This document shows, in pieces, positions 50,690 to 59,025 of a stretch of DNA of 64,000 bases. The stretch covers positions 930,001 to 994,000 of the forward strand of contig CAVXSO010000006.1 of the NCBI GenBank assembly GCA_963764465.1, read 5' to 3'. The first letter of the stretch is position 1, and every line of letters starts with the position of its first letter. The position numbers and the translations under genes were made by a program. The notes beneath the pieces are model-generated. The model did not search any database. It saw only the letters and a program-made list of their open reading frames with translations, and was not told the DNA's origin. The stretch is from JAJXXT01 sp963764465. GTDB lineage: Bacteria > Pseudomonadota > Alphaproteobacteria > Acetobacterales > Acetobacteraceae.

Positions 50690-51170
50690 CAAAAGTAAGT
50701 ACCGGTGACCCTGGGTGGGGCAGTTCGCCGGTGTCGCTCGCGGCCCTGGCGAGAGCGGCGCGTGGACCGGTGATGCGGACCTCGCGGCGGCTGACGACGA
50801 TCCGGTTCACGAACATCCGCACGTAGGCGCGACGCAGATCGATCGATCCCTCGCGCAGGCCCTGGCGCATGGCATCGGAGAGCCGGCGAAGCTTCGTTGA
50901 CGTGAGCGGCTGGTGGCGGGGTGACTGGGGCGTGTCGGCGAGTGCGATATCGCCGGTGAGGCGGGCGCGGTCGGCCTTGTGACGGCGCAGGCGTTCGACG
51001 AGGGCGGGATCATCCATGTCCATGCCTCCCTTCTCGACCAGCTCCAGCAGGCGATCGAGCGAGCCATTGACCCTGGTGAGTTCGGCCTTCAGCCGCCCGA
51101 CGTGCTGGCGGCGCTCCTGCTCGGCAGCATGGCTGCGGTCAACGTAGACGGCAAATCGAACAGTCTCCCC
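50690..51170 (-). pseudogene. C-terminal remnant of a large serine recombinase
   Basis: The minus strand encodes a coiled-coil part (RSHAAEQERRQHVGRLKAELTRVNGSLDRLLELVEKG) and DLRRAYVRMFVNRIVVSRREVRITGPRAALARAAS, ending near FVRKWRPVGDSNPCY. That is how the C-terminal end of phage-type serine recombinases reads. The catalytic resolvase domain with its serine is absent; upstream sequence is unrelated, and the open frame runs on through the tRNA. It is a truncated gene beside tRNA-Glu. The boundaries are approximate. Confidence 0.7.
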
Positions 51171-51724
51171 GATTACTCGAAGGGAGCGGCAGCGCCTCCC
51201 TAAAAAACGATGTGCAGATAAATACTTACGCCAGAATGGCGCGCGAACGCAGTTCTCTTTATCTTGCACACATCGTCTTCTTTTTATTCGTCGTTCTCCG
51301 CATTCTTCTTCCCGTTTCTCCAAGCAGAGCATGAAGCTGCCCGAGACTTCAAAAGAGGCGCTCCGGGTATTGAAACAGCTCGCCTGCCGAGGCCAAAGTC
51401 CGTGCCGTCAGCGCGCGGTCCTCGAACAGAACTTTTGTGTAGCAACCACCGGGATATGGCGACGAAGCGACCATTGGAGCGCCGTCGGCAGGCACAACAA
51501 TCGCGGCTATAGCCCGGCCCTCGGGGAGGCGCTCGTCAGCGTACCAGTTTTACGCGCTCACCGCAGAGGGGCGTTGTCCTCAGGACGCAAATGGAATTGG
51601 CTCTTTCGTGGGTGCTCGAGACTCGCACGGCCAAGCGTGTCATCCTGAAAGAAGCGCGTTACTCTGAATGCTCAAAAACGACTTTGGCGCCCATTGGCAC
51701 CGAAATTCGGGGAATGTTGGATTA
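51171..51724. other. Gap with no supported gene
   Basis: About 550 bases of lower GC than the surroundings. Short open frames exist on plus (for example 51331-51648) but show no recognisable motif, ribosome site or codon bias. This may be degraded mobile-element DNA between the recombinase remnant and the glycosyltransferase fragment. Confidence 0.5.
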
Positions 51725-52791
51725 ATGGAGCACACATCGACGCCGGAACCGACGCAAGACGGTAGTGACCGAAGCATCGACGGTCGGCCGCCATCGTTTC
51801 GGGAGCTCGGACGCATTGCCGTTGCAATTCCCTGCTATAATGAAGCTGAAACCATCGCTCACGTCGTGCGCAGCTTCCGCGCTCAGCTTCCCGACGCCGA
51901 CATCTTCGTCTACGATAACAATTCGGCAGACCGTACCGCTGACGCGGCCCGTCGGGCCGGCGCGATCGTTCATCACGAGCATTACCAGGGCAAGGGCAAC
52001 GTCGTTCGCCGCATGTTCGCCGATATCGAAGCCGACACCTATGTCCTGGTCGACGGCGACGGTACCTACGATGCCACGAGTGTGCCGGCGCTGTTGCGTA
52101 GTTTTATCGAAGCGCGAGTGGATATGGTGAACGGCGCTCGGGTGAGCGACGCCGCGGAAGCCTATCGCCCGGGACATCGCTTTGGGAACTGGCTGCTGAC
52201 GTCGCTGGTCGGCGCCATCTTTGGGCGCCAGTTCAAGGACATTCTTTCCGGCTATCGAAGTTCTTCTCGAGACGGTTTGTGAAATCGTTTCCCGCCCTCT
52301 CTCGAGGATTCGAGATCGAGACGGAATTGACGATCCACGCCCTTGAGTTGCGCATGGCAACGGCCGAAATCGATACGCCTTACGGTGCGCGGCCGGCGGG
52401 CTCGTTCTCCAAGCTAAGCACCTATCGCGACGGCCTTCGAATTCTCCTCACCATTGCGAAGCTGGTCAAGGAGGAGCGGCCGTTGCAATTCTTTTCCGCC
52501 GTGTTTGTGATCCTGGCCGCGACGGCTATGGCCCTCGTGGTGCCGATCATCATCACGTTCACGCAAACGGGCCTAGTGCCGCGCTTCCCGACCGCGATTC
52601 TCGCCACCGGTCTGATGCTGCTCGCCTTCCTCAGTCTGGCGTGCGGCTTCATTCTCGACACCGTCACCCGCGGCCGGCAAGAGATGAAGCGCATCCAGTA
52701 TCTTGCCATCCCCGGGCCCAGCTGTCAGCCGAAGTTGAAGGCGTCACAATTCAATGTCGTTGCAGCGAATGAGCACGATGTCGGATCGTGA
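51725..52791 (+). pseudogene. GT2 family glycosyltransferase, frameshifted
   Basis: The first half reads IAVAIPCYNEAETIAHVVRSFRAQLPDADIFVYDNNSADRT, with the DxD-type LVDGDGTYDA, and stops with TGA at 52280-52282 just after LSGYR. The second half, in another frame, continues FVKSFPALSRGFEIETELTIHALELR and STYRDGLRILLTI, then two membrane helices (FFSAVFVILAATAMALVVPIIITF and FPTAILATGLMLLAFLSLACGFI). Together they give one normal glycosyltransferase with a C-terminal membrane pair. The shift lies near 52259-52266 and needs a change of +2 or -1 bases. Either a pseudogene or a sequencing error. Confidence 0.85.
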
Positions 52792-53245
52792 GGCAGTCGC
52801 GGCGCGGACGAACGTGGCCGAGGTCAGCGTAGCGCCGACGGTCCGCGCGGAGCACGAGCAATTTCTGCGTTATTGCTTGGTCGGCGGCGTCGGCTTCGCC
52901 GTCGACGCCGGAATTCTCTCCTTCCTGGCACATGTCTTGGCGGTCGGTCCCTTTGCCGCCCGCGCCCCATCGTTCATCGCTGCGGTGACCGTCACATCGG
53001 CGCTCAGCCGCCGCTACGTTTTTGCCGGGTTGCGGCGATACTCCGCGGGTGCAGAGTATCGCCGCTATTTCGCCGTACAGGTCCTTGGGGGGCTGGCCAA
53101 TCTGGGAGTTTACGCCGCGGCGATCGTGAACCTGCCGTGGTGCGCGGCGTTTCCCGTAAGTGCCCTCGCTCTCGGATCGATCGTCGGGCTGGCTGTGAAT
53201 TGCAGCTTGGGCCGGCTCAAAGTGTTCCCGGGGGATCGGCGATGA
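52754..53245 (+). CDS. GtrA family membrane protein
   Basis: A 163-residue protein with about four helices and the GtrA pattern: FLRYCLVGGVGFAVDAGILSFLAHVL, then RAPSFIAAVTVTSALSRRYVF, then YFAVQVLGGLANLGVYAA. GtrA-like proteins are thought to help move lipid-linked sugars across the inner membrane. Alternative ATGs at 52769 and 52778 exist. It overlaps the glycosyltransferase end by 38 bases and lies 34 bases before the GT39 gene, forming a small sugar-transfer cluster. Confidence 0.88.
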   Translation: MSLQRMSTMSDREAVAARTNVAEVSVAPTVRAEHEQFLRYCLVGGVGFAVDAGILSFLAHVLAVGPFAARAPSFIAAVTVTSALSRRYVFAGLRRYSAGAEYRRYFAVQVLGGLANLGVYAAAIVNLPWCAAFPVSALALGSIVGLAVNCSLGRLKVFPGDRR

Positions 53246-53279
53246 GGTTGCCCAAACCCTCGTCCCGAGCGCGCTCTGC

Positions 53280-55025
53280 ATGCATCGCCTTGCGGCCGCA
53301 CCGTCGCTTCGCGCCTGTCGGAATGCTGTGGGTTGGAACCGGCACGTGACAGGAATACCCGCCAGGGCATTGCAGAAACAGGCCGACCGCGCGAACCCGT
53401 TTGCACTGTCTCTGCGCGAAATCGCAGCCGTGGGCCTCGTCCTCGCGGTGCTCGCCGTCGGACTACAACTGAGGTCCGGCTGTTATTCCGCTGACCTTAG
53501 CAACGACGAGGCTTCACATTATATCTCCGGCCTCGCGGTTCACGACTATTTCCTGTCCGGCCTCCGCTCCTCACCGATCGCGTTTATCAAGAGCTATCAG
53601 AGCCATTACCCGCTGATCGGCATCGGGCATTGGGGGCCGGTTTATTACCTCATCGAGGCGCTGTGGATGCTGGTCTTTTCGACAAGCCTCGTGTCCGTCC
53701 TCGCGCTATCCGCAACCGTCACGACGGCAACCGCGCTTGGCGCGTATGTCCTCGCGCGGCGGGCGGTTGGGCTGTGGCCAGCCCTCTTTGCCGGCTGCGT
53801 GTTCGTCCTTGCGCCCCTTGTCGAGGGTGGAACCAACGAGCTGATGCTCGACATCCCGATCGCTCTTCTATGTCTCGGCGCTGCCTTGGCCTACGCACGC
53901 TATCTTCAGGACGGCTTCTTACGACACTCCGTCGCCTTTGCGCTTGCCGCGTCGGTAGCCATGCTCGTCAAGGGTAACGGCGCTTGCCTTGCGATTCTTC
54001 CGCCTCTCGCGGTCCTGTTCGCGCGGCGTTTCGATCTGTTGCGCAAGCCGTCGTTTTGGCTGCCGGTGCCGATCGTCGCAGTGCTGGTTGGGCCCTGGTA
54101 CATCCTTACCTATCGCATCGTGGCCGCCGGTTTCCGCTATCAGTGGGGCTGGCACTACGTGGCGACAGCCACCACTGCCAACAGTGCAATCCTGTTCGGT
54201 TCCGTGGGGCCCGTGGTTCTCGTCGCCGCGGTGGTCGGTGTCGGCACAACGATCGCAAAGGCCTCGACGCGCCGCGTGTCGCCCCTCCGGAGCGCCACGT
54301 GCGCGCTGCTTTTCGCGGATTGGATATTCCAATCGGTTGCGCCGGCGGCAATCCAGGATCGTTATCTTGCGCCGCTGATGCCGCCGTTGCTGATTCTGGC
54401 GGCGGACGGCGTTGCGGTCGTGGCAGGATGGCTGAGTCGGTATTTCCGGTGGCGCAAGTCGGCCGCGGAAGCCGGACTGGCGTTGTTGTCGGTCCTGACC
54501 ATGGTGCCCGCGGTGATCTCCGTCCCTGCCGAGCCGACCCTTGGCTTTATGGCGGCCGCTCCACGAGTTTGGCAAAAACTGCCGGTCAACAACCACGCGA
54601 TTCTCGTGGTGTCGAATGGGCTCGGCGAAGCGGCGGCGATCGCCGCGCTCGCGATGTATGATCCGCACAGGCCAAGCCTCTTCGTGGTTCGCGGTTCGCG
54701 GCTCCTAGGCGGTGGCGGCTACAACAACGCCGATTACGTCCCTCGGTTCAAGACCGCGCAGGAAGTTATGACAGCCATCGACGAATACGCGATCCCGCTG
54801 GTGCTCTATCGCCCTGACTTTCCGCACGGCGCGCCCTGGCTTCACGTGCGCCAAGTGGCCGACGCTGCGCGGCAAGATCCCGCCCGCTGGCACGAGCTGT
54901 TTCGCGTCACCAGCCTCGATTCCGCGATCATTCTTTATGAAATTCTCGGCAACGAGAGAAAATCCTTGGAGAGCGGGCGGCTCATGGAACTAAGCGCGCC
55001 GAAGGCATTGGGTTCCGCTGACTAA
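53280..55025 (+). CDS. GT39-type (ArnT/PMT-like) membrane glycosyltransferase
   Basis: A 581-residue polytopic protein with about ten membrane helices. The GT-C acidic motif is visible in DLSNDEASHY near residue 80. Later features: WGPVYYLIEALW, ALAASVAMLVKGNGACLAILPPL, QDRYLAPLMPPLLILAADG and a soluble C-terminal domain. This class moves a sugar from a polyprenyl-phosphate donor to lipid A, protein or glycan. With a GT2 polyprenyl-phosphate glycosyltransferase and a GtrA flippase-like protein beside it, the three form a complete donor-making, flipping and transfer set, now broken at the GT2 step. The ATG may lie further in, for example near residue 23. Confidence 0.88.
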   Translation: MHRLAAAPSLRACRNAVGWNRHVTGIPARALQKQADRANPFALSLREIAAVGLVLAVLAVGLQLRSGCYSADLSNDEASHYISGLAVHDYFLSGLRSSPIAFIKSYQSHYPLIGIGHWGPVYYLIEALWMLVFSTSLVSVLALSATVTTATALGAYVLARRAVGLWPALFAGCVFVLAPLVEGGTNELMLDIPIALLCLGAALAYARYLQDGFLRHSVAFALAASVAMLVKGNGACLAILPPLAVLFARRFDLLRKPSFWLPVPIVAVLVGPWYILTYRIVAAGFRYQWGWHYVATATTANSAILFGSVGPVVLVAAVVGVGTTIAKASTRRVSPLRSATCALLFADWIFQSVAPAAIQDRYLAPLMPPLLILAADGVAVVAGWLSRYFRWRKSAAEAGLALLSVLTMVPAVISVPAEPTLGFMAAAPRVWQKLPVNNHAILVVSNGLGEAAAIAALAMYDPHRPSLFVVRGSRLLGGGGYNNADYVPRFKTAQEVMTAIDEYAIPLVLYRPDFPHGAPWLHVRQVADAARQDPARWHELFRVTSLDSAIILYEILGNERKSLESGRLMELSAPKALGSAD

Positions 55026-55759
55026 ACCAAGCGGCCGCGAGTATGCCGGTGGTGGCGCGCGATGGTTTCAACCGGCGTTTAAAACCGGCTCTGACTTATT
55101 GTTGGAACTGTTAGTGTAGATGACAGCAGACGAGCGCGAACAAGTATACGAGGAAACCCTCACGCAAGAGGGCCCCCCCGTGGCGTGGTCGGGTATGGGC
55201 GACATGCCGGGTTTCACTGTGTTTGCTTGAAGATGAACCCGTCTTTACAATTGCCACCGTCAGCGTATGTCGGTCTCGGCCAAGGCGTGTCCCCGCAACC
55301 ACCCATCACAGTCCTCAGCTCGTGCAGAGAGCCTGCAACCTCCGCACGATGTAACCTCTGAACACTGCCCAGGCTGGGGCATGCTAACGACGGTCTCCCA
55401 GTTACCAGTTACCAGTTACCAGTTACCAGTTACCAGTTACCAGTTACCAGTTACCAGTTACCAGTTACCAGTTACCAGTTACCAGTTACCAGTTACCAGT
55501 TACCAGTTTCCTAGTACACGGCACGCCAGGGCATTTCGTTTTCCTGCTCGCAAGGTTGTTGCTGACGGCGCTGGCGGTCCGGTGGTGCGGGCGGGCCGGT
55601 GGCGCGGGTGTCTGGCGCGGCGGTGGTGGCACGCGCGGGGCGGCGACGGCGGCGCGATGATTCCGACCACGTTTGGCCTGGGCCTGGCGGCGTGGCTCGC
55701 GTCTTATTCGCGCCTGCGCGGCTGCGGGCGATGGGGCGGTTGGGCGGGCTGGCGCGGCG
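55026..55759. other. 730-base gap with no supported gene
   Basis: No ORF here has a family motif. The left part is lower in GC and closes the island-like segment; the centre holds the 7-bp repeat array (55399-55508); the right part is GC-rich and leads to the end of the IalB-like gene. The plus-strand frame 55267-55899 is open only because the 7-bp repeat lacks stop codons in that frame. Confidence 0.6.
55399..55508 (+). repeat. Array of 15 perfect 7-bp repeats (CAGTTAC)
   Basis: CAGTTAC occurs 15 times without mismatch from 55399 to 55503, followed by a partial CAGTT. Perfect identity means recent expansion or active slippage. As 7 is not a multiple of 3, each copy change would shift any reading frame. 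It is not CRISPR: there are no spacers. Confidence 0.97.
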
Positions 55760-56455
55760 CTAGGGCGAGGGTTTCGCCTGGGTGGCGGGCGTGGTGGCTT
55801 GCGGCGTGGGCGGTGTGGCGGGCTGCGTCGGGGGCGCGGATGGCTTCGCGGCCGGGCCGGGGGCCGGGGCTGGAGCCGCGCCGGGGGCCGGCGGCGTGAA
55901 GGGCTGGGTGGGGGTGGTGGAGATGAGGGCGGCGCGGCACTCGTCGAAGGCGTTGAGCACCGCGCCGCTGCCGACGAGGCTGAGGGACCATGGAGGCTCG
56001 TTGCCACTGAGGAACGAAACCTGCAGGCGGGTGTCCTGGCGGACGGCGCGCATGAACGGCACGGTCTGCTGGAACGTCATCGCAACGGTCACGACATCGC
56101 CCGCGCCAGTCGCGTGGCCGGGGAAACGAACCCGGCCGTCGAACAGGAAGGACAGGTCGATGGCGGTGTCGGCCGGGATCGACCACGAACCCTTCTGCAG
56201 CATCAGGTCCAGGCCCGTCTGCCCGGTCTGCTGCTCGATCATCAGGCGGCTGCCGCTCGGGCCCGCGGTCTGGATGCCGCAGACGTGCCGGTCGCCCGTG
56301 GCGGGGCCGCCATAGGCGGACCATTGGCCCGAGGCGAGGATCTGCTTCACCTGGGCGCGCGCCGGCGACGCGGCGGCCGCGAGCAGCAACGACGTGGCGA
56401 TGACGGTGGCGGCGACACGCGGCGTCCGCGCCGCGCCCGATCCCGTGCGGTTCAT
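55760..56455 (-). CDS. Secreted protein, possibly invasion-associated locus B-like
   Basis: A 231-residue protein with a signal peptide (VIATSLLLAAAASPARAQ). The core (LASGQWSAYGGPATGDRHVCGIQTAGPSGSRLMIEQQTGQTGLDLMLQKGSWSIPADTAIDLSFLFDGR) resembles the IalB-type periplasmic fold, with cysteines at HVCG and DECRA. The last 50 residues are a Pro/Ala/Thr tail. IalB identity is tentative. The downstream lipoprotein-like gene lies on the same strand 9 bases upstream of its start, so they may be co-transcribed. Confidence 0.65.
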   Translation of the reverse strand: MNRTGSGAARTPRVAATVIATSLLLAAAASPARAQVKQILASGQWSAYGGPATGDRHVCGIQTAGPSGSRLMIEQQTGQTGLDLMLQKGSWSIPADTAIDLSFLFDGRVRFPGHATGAGDVVTVAMTFQQTVPFMRAVRQDTRLQVSFLSGNEPPWSLSLVGSGAVLNAFDECRAALISTTPTQPFTPPAPGAAPAPAPGPAAKPSAPPTQPATPPTPQATTPATQAKPSP

Positions 56456-56464
56456 GGGCTCAGG

Positions 56465-56807
56465 TCAGTAGTGATAGGGGCTGGATGCCGGCGTGCCCGA
56501 CGCGCCCTGGTAGGGCTGGCTCGGGCCGGGCTGGCTCGCGGCAGACTGGCCCACGGGGGCCTGGCTGGATGCCGCCGGGGGGCGCGGGGTTGTCGCGGCG
56601 CCGCCGAGCGCGCCCACCGCGCCGCCGATCACCGCGCCGGTCAGCGCGCCGTTCCCGCCGCCGGCGATGCCGCCAAGCAGGGCGCCGGCGCCGGCGCCGA
56701 TCGCGCCGCCGCCGATGGCGCGCTGAGTTCTGGTCGTACTGGTTGGTGCAGGCGCCGAGCGCCAGGCAAGCCGCGGCGACAACCATCAATTTCGTTGCAC
56801 GTGACAT
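56465..56807 (-). pseudogene. Glycine-zipper lipoprotein with a frameshift
   Basis: From ATG 56807 the frame reads MSRATKLMVVAAACLALGAC, a clear lipobox, then TNQYDQN, and then leaves the family sequence. A second frame continues QRAIGGGAIGAGAGALLGGIAGGGNGALTGAVIGGAVGALGG, a glycine-zipper membrane segment, and ends ASSPYHY. Removing one base near 56726 joins both into one normal protein of about 113 residues. Such proteins sit in the outer membrane. Either a frameshift mutation or a sequencing error. Confidence 0.8.
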
Positions 56808-56908
56808 CAAGTTTCGTCTCCCTCTGACGCGGATCATCTCGTGGGGGATGGGAACGCGGGGAGGATCGCGCCCAAAAATGGCCGGAATGCGGTACGCGGC
56901 CATGCGCC

Positions 56909-58636
56909 TCAGCGTGCCGCGCGCAGGCCCGCCGGGGCGGCGCCGGCCCGGTGCGACGCGGCGTCCGGCGCGAGGTAGAGGCCCTGGGGGCCGAGGCGCA
57001 GGCTGAGCCGGCTGGCGCCACGCAGCTTGATGGCGGCGCGGCCGTTCGTCCAGCGCCAGTCGGCCTCCGCCGCGTGCCAGCCGTTGCGCAACGAGGACAG
57101 GGCGAGCGGCACGCCGTCCAGCCGCAGGGCCTGGACCGCGATGCCGAGGGAGCGCGTGTCCCCGCTGTCCGCGAGGCGCTCGCAGGGACGATACGTGCTC
57201 GAAACGAGCCAGCCGCGTGCCGCCCCGCGCGGCAGGTCGAAGACGAGCCAGGCCCCTTCCCGCCTCGGCCGGAGCAGCGTGTTGCCGAGATCGAGCGCGA
57301 TGTCCGCCTCCTGCGTCGGTGGCGCGGCGCGGGCCATCGCACTGGCCTTGGCGGCGACCTTGCGCGGGTCGCGCGGGTCCGTGACCAGTTCGGCGCAGGC
57401 GTCGCGGTTCCAGCTGCGGGGCGCGAAGTCCGGGTAGAGGTCCACGGGCCCGGCCTCGGCCTCCACGAAGGCGCCGCGGTTGCCGGTGTCGAGGTAGGAT
57501 TCGCAGGCCAGGCCCTCGGCGAAGAGGACGTCGTGGCGGTCCAGCTCGATGTGCCAGTAGGTGACGGTGGCGACCGGCTCCGTGCGGATGGTGTCGCCGT
57601 TGGCCAGGAGGCGGACGGGGATGAGCACGCCCTCGCGCAGGACCGCGTGGTCGGGCGAGAGGCGCAGCGCGCGGGCGGGCACGCCCGGGGCGATGGCGCC
57701 TGGCGCGACGAGGACCGGGTGCACGAGGTCTGGCCGCGGGTGGCGCGCGCAGGCGATGCGGCGATGGCCGGTCCAGCGCACGCGTGCGAGGCGGCCGGAG
57801 GCGGTGAGGACGTGCTCGCCGGGCTCGATCGCCTCGACGGGGCGGGGGCCACGCATGGTGGCGATGCGGGTGCCCTCGGCGAAGCAGGCGACGACGAGGC
57901 TGGTGTTGTGGGACTGGAAGACGGTCTGGAGCGAGGGGTCCGTGCTGAGCGCGGTGTCGCCGCTCTGCACGCCCCAGGCGTAGGCGTAGTCGAAGGGGGG
58001 GTTGGGGACGACGCTGCCCCAGGTGGCGAGGATCTGCTGTTCCTGGGCGGCGGTGGGCACTGTCCAGGAATTGTAGCCGCCGCCGCCGAAGGCCTGGTAG
58101 ACGGGGACGATCTGGCTCAGCGGGATGCCGGCCGCCTCCGCCGCGGAGACGGCCGCGGGGATGACGCTGAGATCCATCCCGCCGGCGAATTGCGGGCGCA
58201 CCGGATACGGATCGAGACCGTAAAGATCGATGCCGGTGTTGGCGGGGTTGTAGGTGTTCTGGTAGTTCGGGTTTTGCGGCGTGCCGAAATTCTGCAGCAC
58301 GATGAAGGTCTTCGCACCCGGGAAATGGGCGTGGATGTAGTCCGACTCGGCCTTGAGGTTGGCGGCGGAGACGGTGGAGGGGTTCGGCTCGTCGTAAAGG
58401 TAGAAGCCGAAGACGTTGGACTTGCCGAGGAAGGGGGTGACGGCGGCGAGGAAGGCCGAGTCCACGCCGTTGCCGAGCCCGACATAAACCAGCGCCTGCA
58501 CGCCGGCGGGCAGTGCGGAAAGCGACGAGGCGGAGCTGATGTCGGCGAGGTTGAAACCGGCGGCGGCCGGCGCGTAGGCGCCGTGCACGATGTTCGCGCC
58601 TGGGGTGTAATGAAGGGACGTGATCGGATCTGCCAT
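56909..58636 (-). CDS. Glycoside-hydrolase-like domain fused to a Hint domain
   Basis: A 575-residue protein. Residues 1-245 look like a TIM-barrel glycoside-hydrolase-type domain (ALVYVGLGNGVDSAFLAAV, YLYDEPNPS, LYGLDPYPV, FDYAYAWGVQ). Residues 251-390 form a Hint (hedgehog/intein) domain: Cys251 in CFAEGTRIATMRGPRPVEAIEPGEHVLTASGR, SPDHAVLREG with His330, and GLACESYLDTGNRGAF. A further 185 residues form a beta-rich C-terminal part. Hint domains self-cleave or splice. There is no classical signal peptide. ATG 58636 has AGGAG 8 bases upstream. It lies 390 bases from the adhesin gene on the same strand. Confidence 0.85.
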   Translation of the reverse strand: MADPITSLHYTPGANIVHGAYAPAAAGFNLADISSASSLSALPAGVQALVYVGLGNGVDSAFLAAVTPFLGKSNVFGFYLYDEPNPSTVSAANLKAESDYIHAHFPGAKTFIVLQNFGTPQNPNYQNTYNPANTGIDLYGLDPYPVRPQFAGGMDLSVIPAAVSAAEAAGIPLSQIVPVYQAFGGGGYNSWTVPTAAQEQQILATWGSVVPNPPFDYAYAWGVQSGDTALSTDPSLQTVFQSHNTSLVVACFAEGTRIATMRGPRPVEAIEPGEHVLTASGRLARVRWTGHRRIACARHPRPDLVHPVLVAPGAIAPGVPARALRLSPDHAVLREGVLIPVRLLANGDTIRTEPVATVTYWHIELDRHDVLFAEGLACESYLDTGNRGAFVEAEAGPVDLYPDFAPRSWNRDACAELVTDPRDPRKVAAKASAMARAAPPTQEADIALDLGNTLLRPRREGAWLVFDLPRGAARGWLVSSTYRPCERLADSGDTRSLGIAVQALRLDGVPLALSSLRNGWHAAEADWRWTNGRAAIKLRGASRLSLRLGPQGLYLAPDAASHRAGAAPAGLRAAR

Positions 58637-58822
58637 GACGATCGCTCCTGATTGATTTCGATATTTATCTTCCGTAAACGCAACGAACTTCACACGGTGC
58701 GACGACCGCGCGGGAAAAATCGCGGGATGCCTTTCCTCGGTTGACGGCAATTCGAGGCGCCCTGGAAAGCCGGGTCCACCATGATTGTGACAATTATTTG
58801 TTCCGGCATATACTTTCGAATT

Positions 58823-58846
58823 CGTTACGTTCCGGCAAACGTAACG
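58823..58846. promoter_or_regulatory. Perfect 9-bp inverted repeat in the Hint gene upstream region
   Basis: CGTTACGTT (58823-58831) and AACGTAACG (58838-58846) are perfect complements separated by CCGGCA. The motif GTAACGGCG recurs just downstream (58841, about 58887, and as GTTACGGCG near 58907), and GTTCCGGCA occurs twice (about 58799 and 58829). These repeats lie about 190-270 bases upstream of the Hint gene ATG and could be operator sites for one regulator. Confidence 0.5.
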
Positions 58847-58910
58847 GCGAGTCTCTTCAATTTCCCTCGAAGACTCAATTTTGGACGTAACGGCGGATTC
58901 CAAAGAGTTA

Positions 58911-58938
58911 CGGCGCGTGGCGAAGTTGCCACGCGCCG
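58911..58938 (-). terminator. 11-bp hairpin after the adhesin gene
   Basis: Perfect arms CGGCGCGTGGC (58911-58921) and GCCACGCGCCG (58928-58938) enclose six bases. On the minus strand it follows the adhesin stop by about 87 bases and continues into TAACTCTTTGG, with no strong T-run. It is likely a terminator or transcript-end stabiliser for the adhesin. Confidence 0.5.
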
Positions 58939-59025
58939 TTCGGACGACGTCAATTTTTGGAATGACGCGAAATGATGGACGGCGGCCCGGGTGCGTGCCG
59001 CGCCCTTCCCTTCGCGCCCGGAGGC

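Noticed and set aside
50511..50690. Coding continuation of the recombinase through tRNA-Glu
   Set aside because: The frame stays open but the sequence is the reverse of a functional tRNA and the preceding gene; not a protein feature.
51331..51648. A 105-residue plus frame in the island gap
   Set aside because: No family features, poor codon bias, no ribosome site; treated as non-coding.
55399..55508. CRISPR array
   Set aside because: No spacers and unit of only 7 bp.
55267..55899. A 210-residue plus frame over the 7-bp repeats
   Set aside because: Open only because repeat units lack stops in this frame (QLPVTSY repeats); no start signal or homologue, and it overlaps the real minus-strand gene end.
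57720..57890. Intein with homing endonuclease in the Hint protein
   Set aside because: The Hint part is short (about 140 residues), has no endonuclease motif and is not inserted in a conserved host protein.
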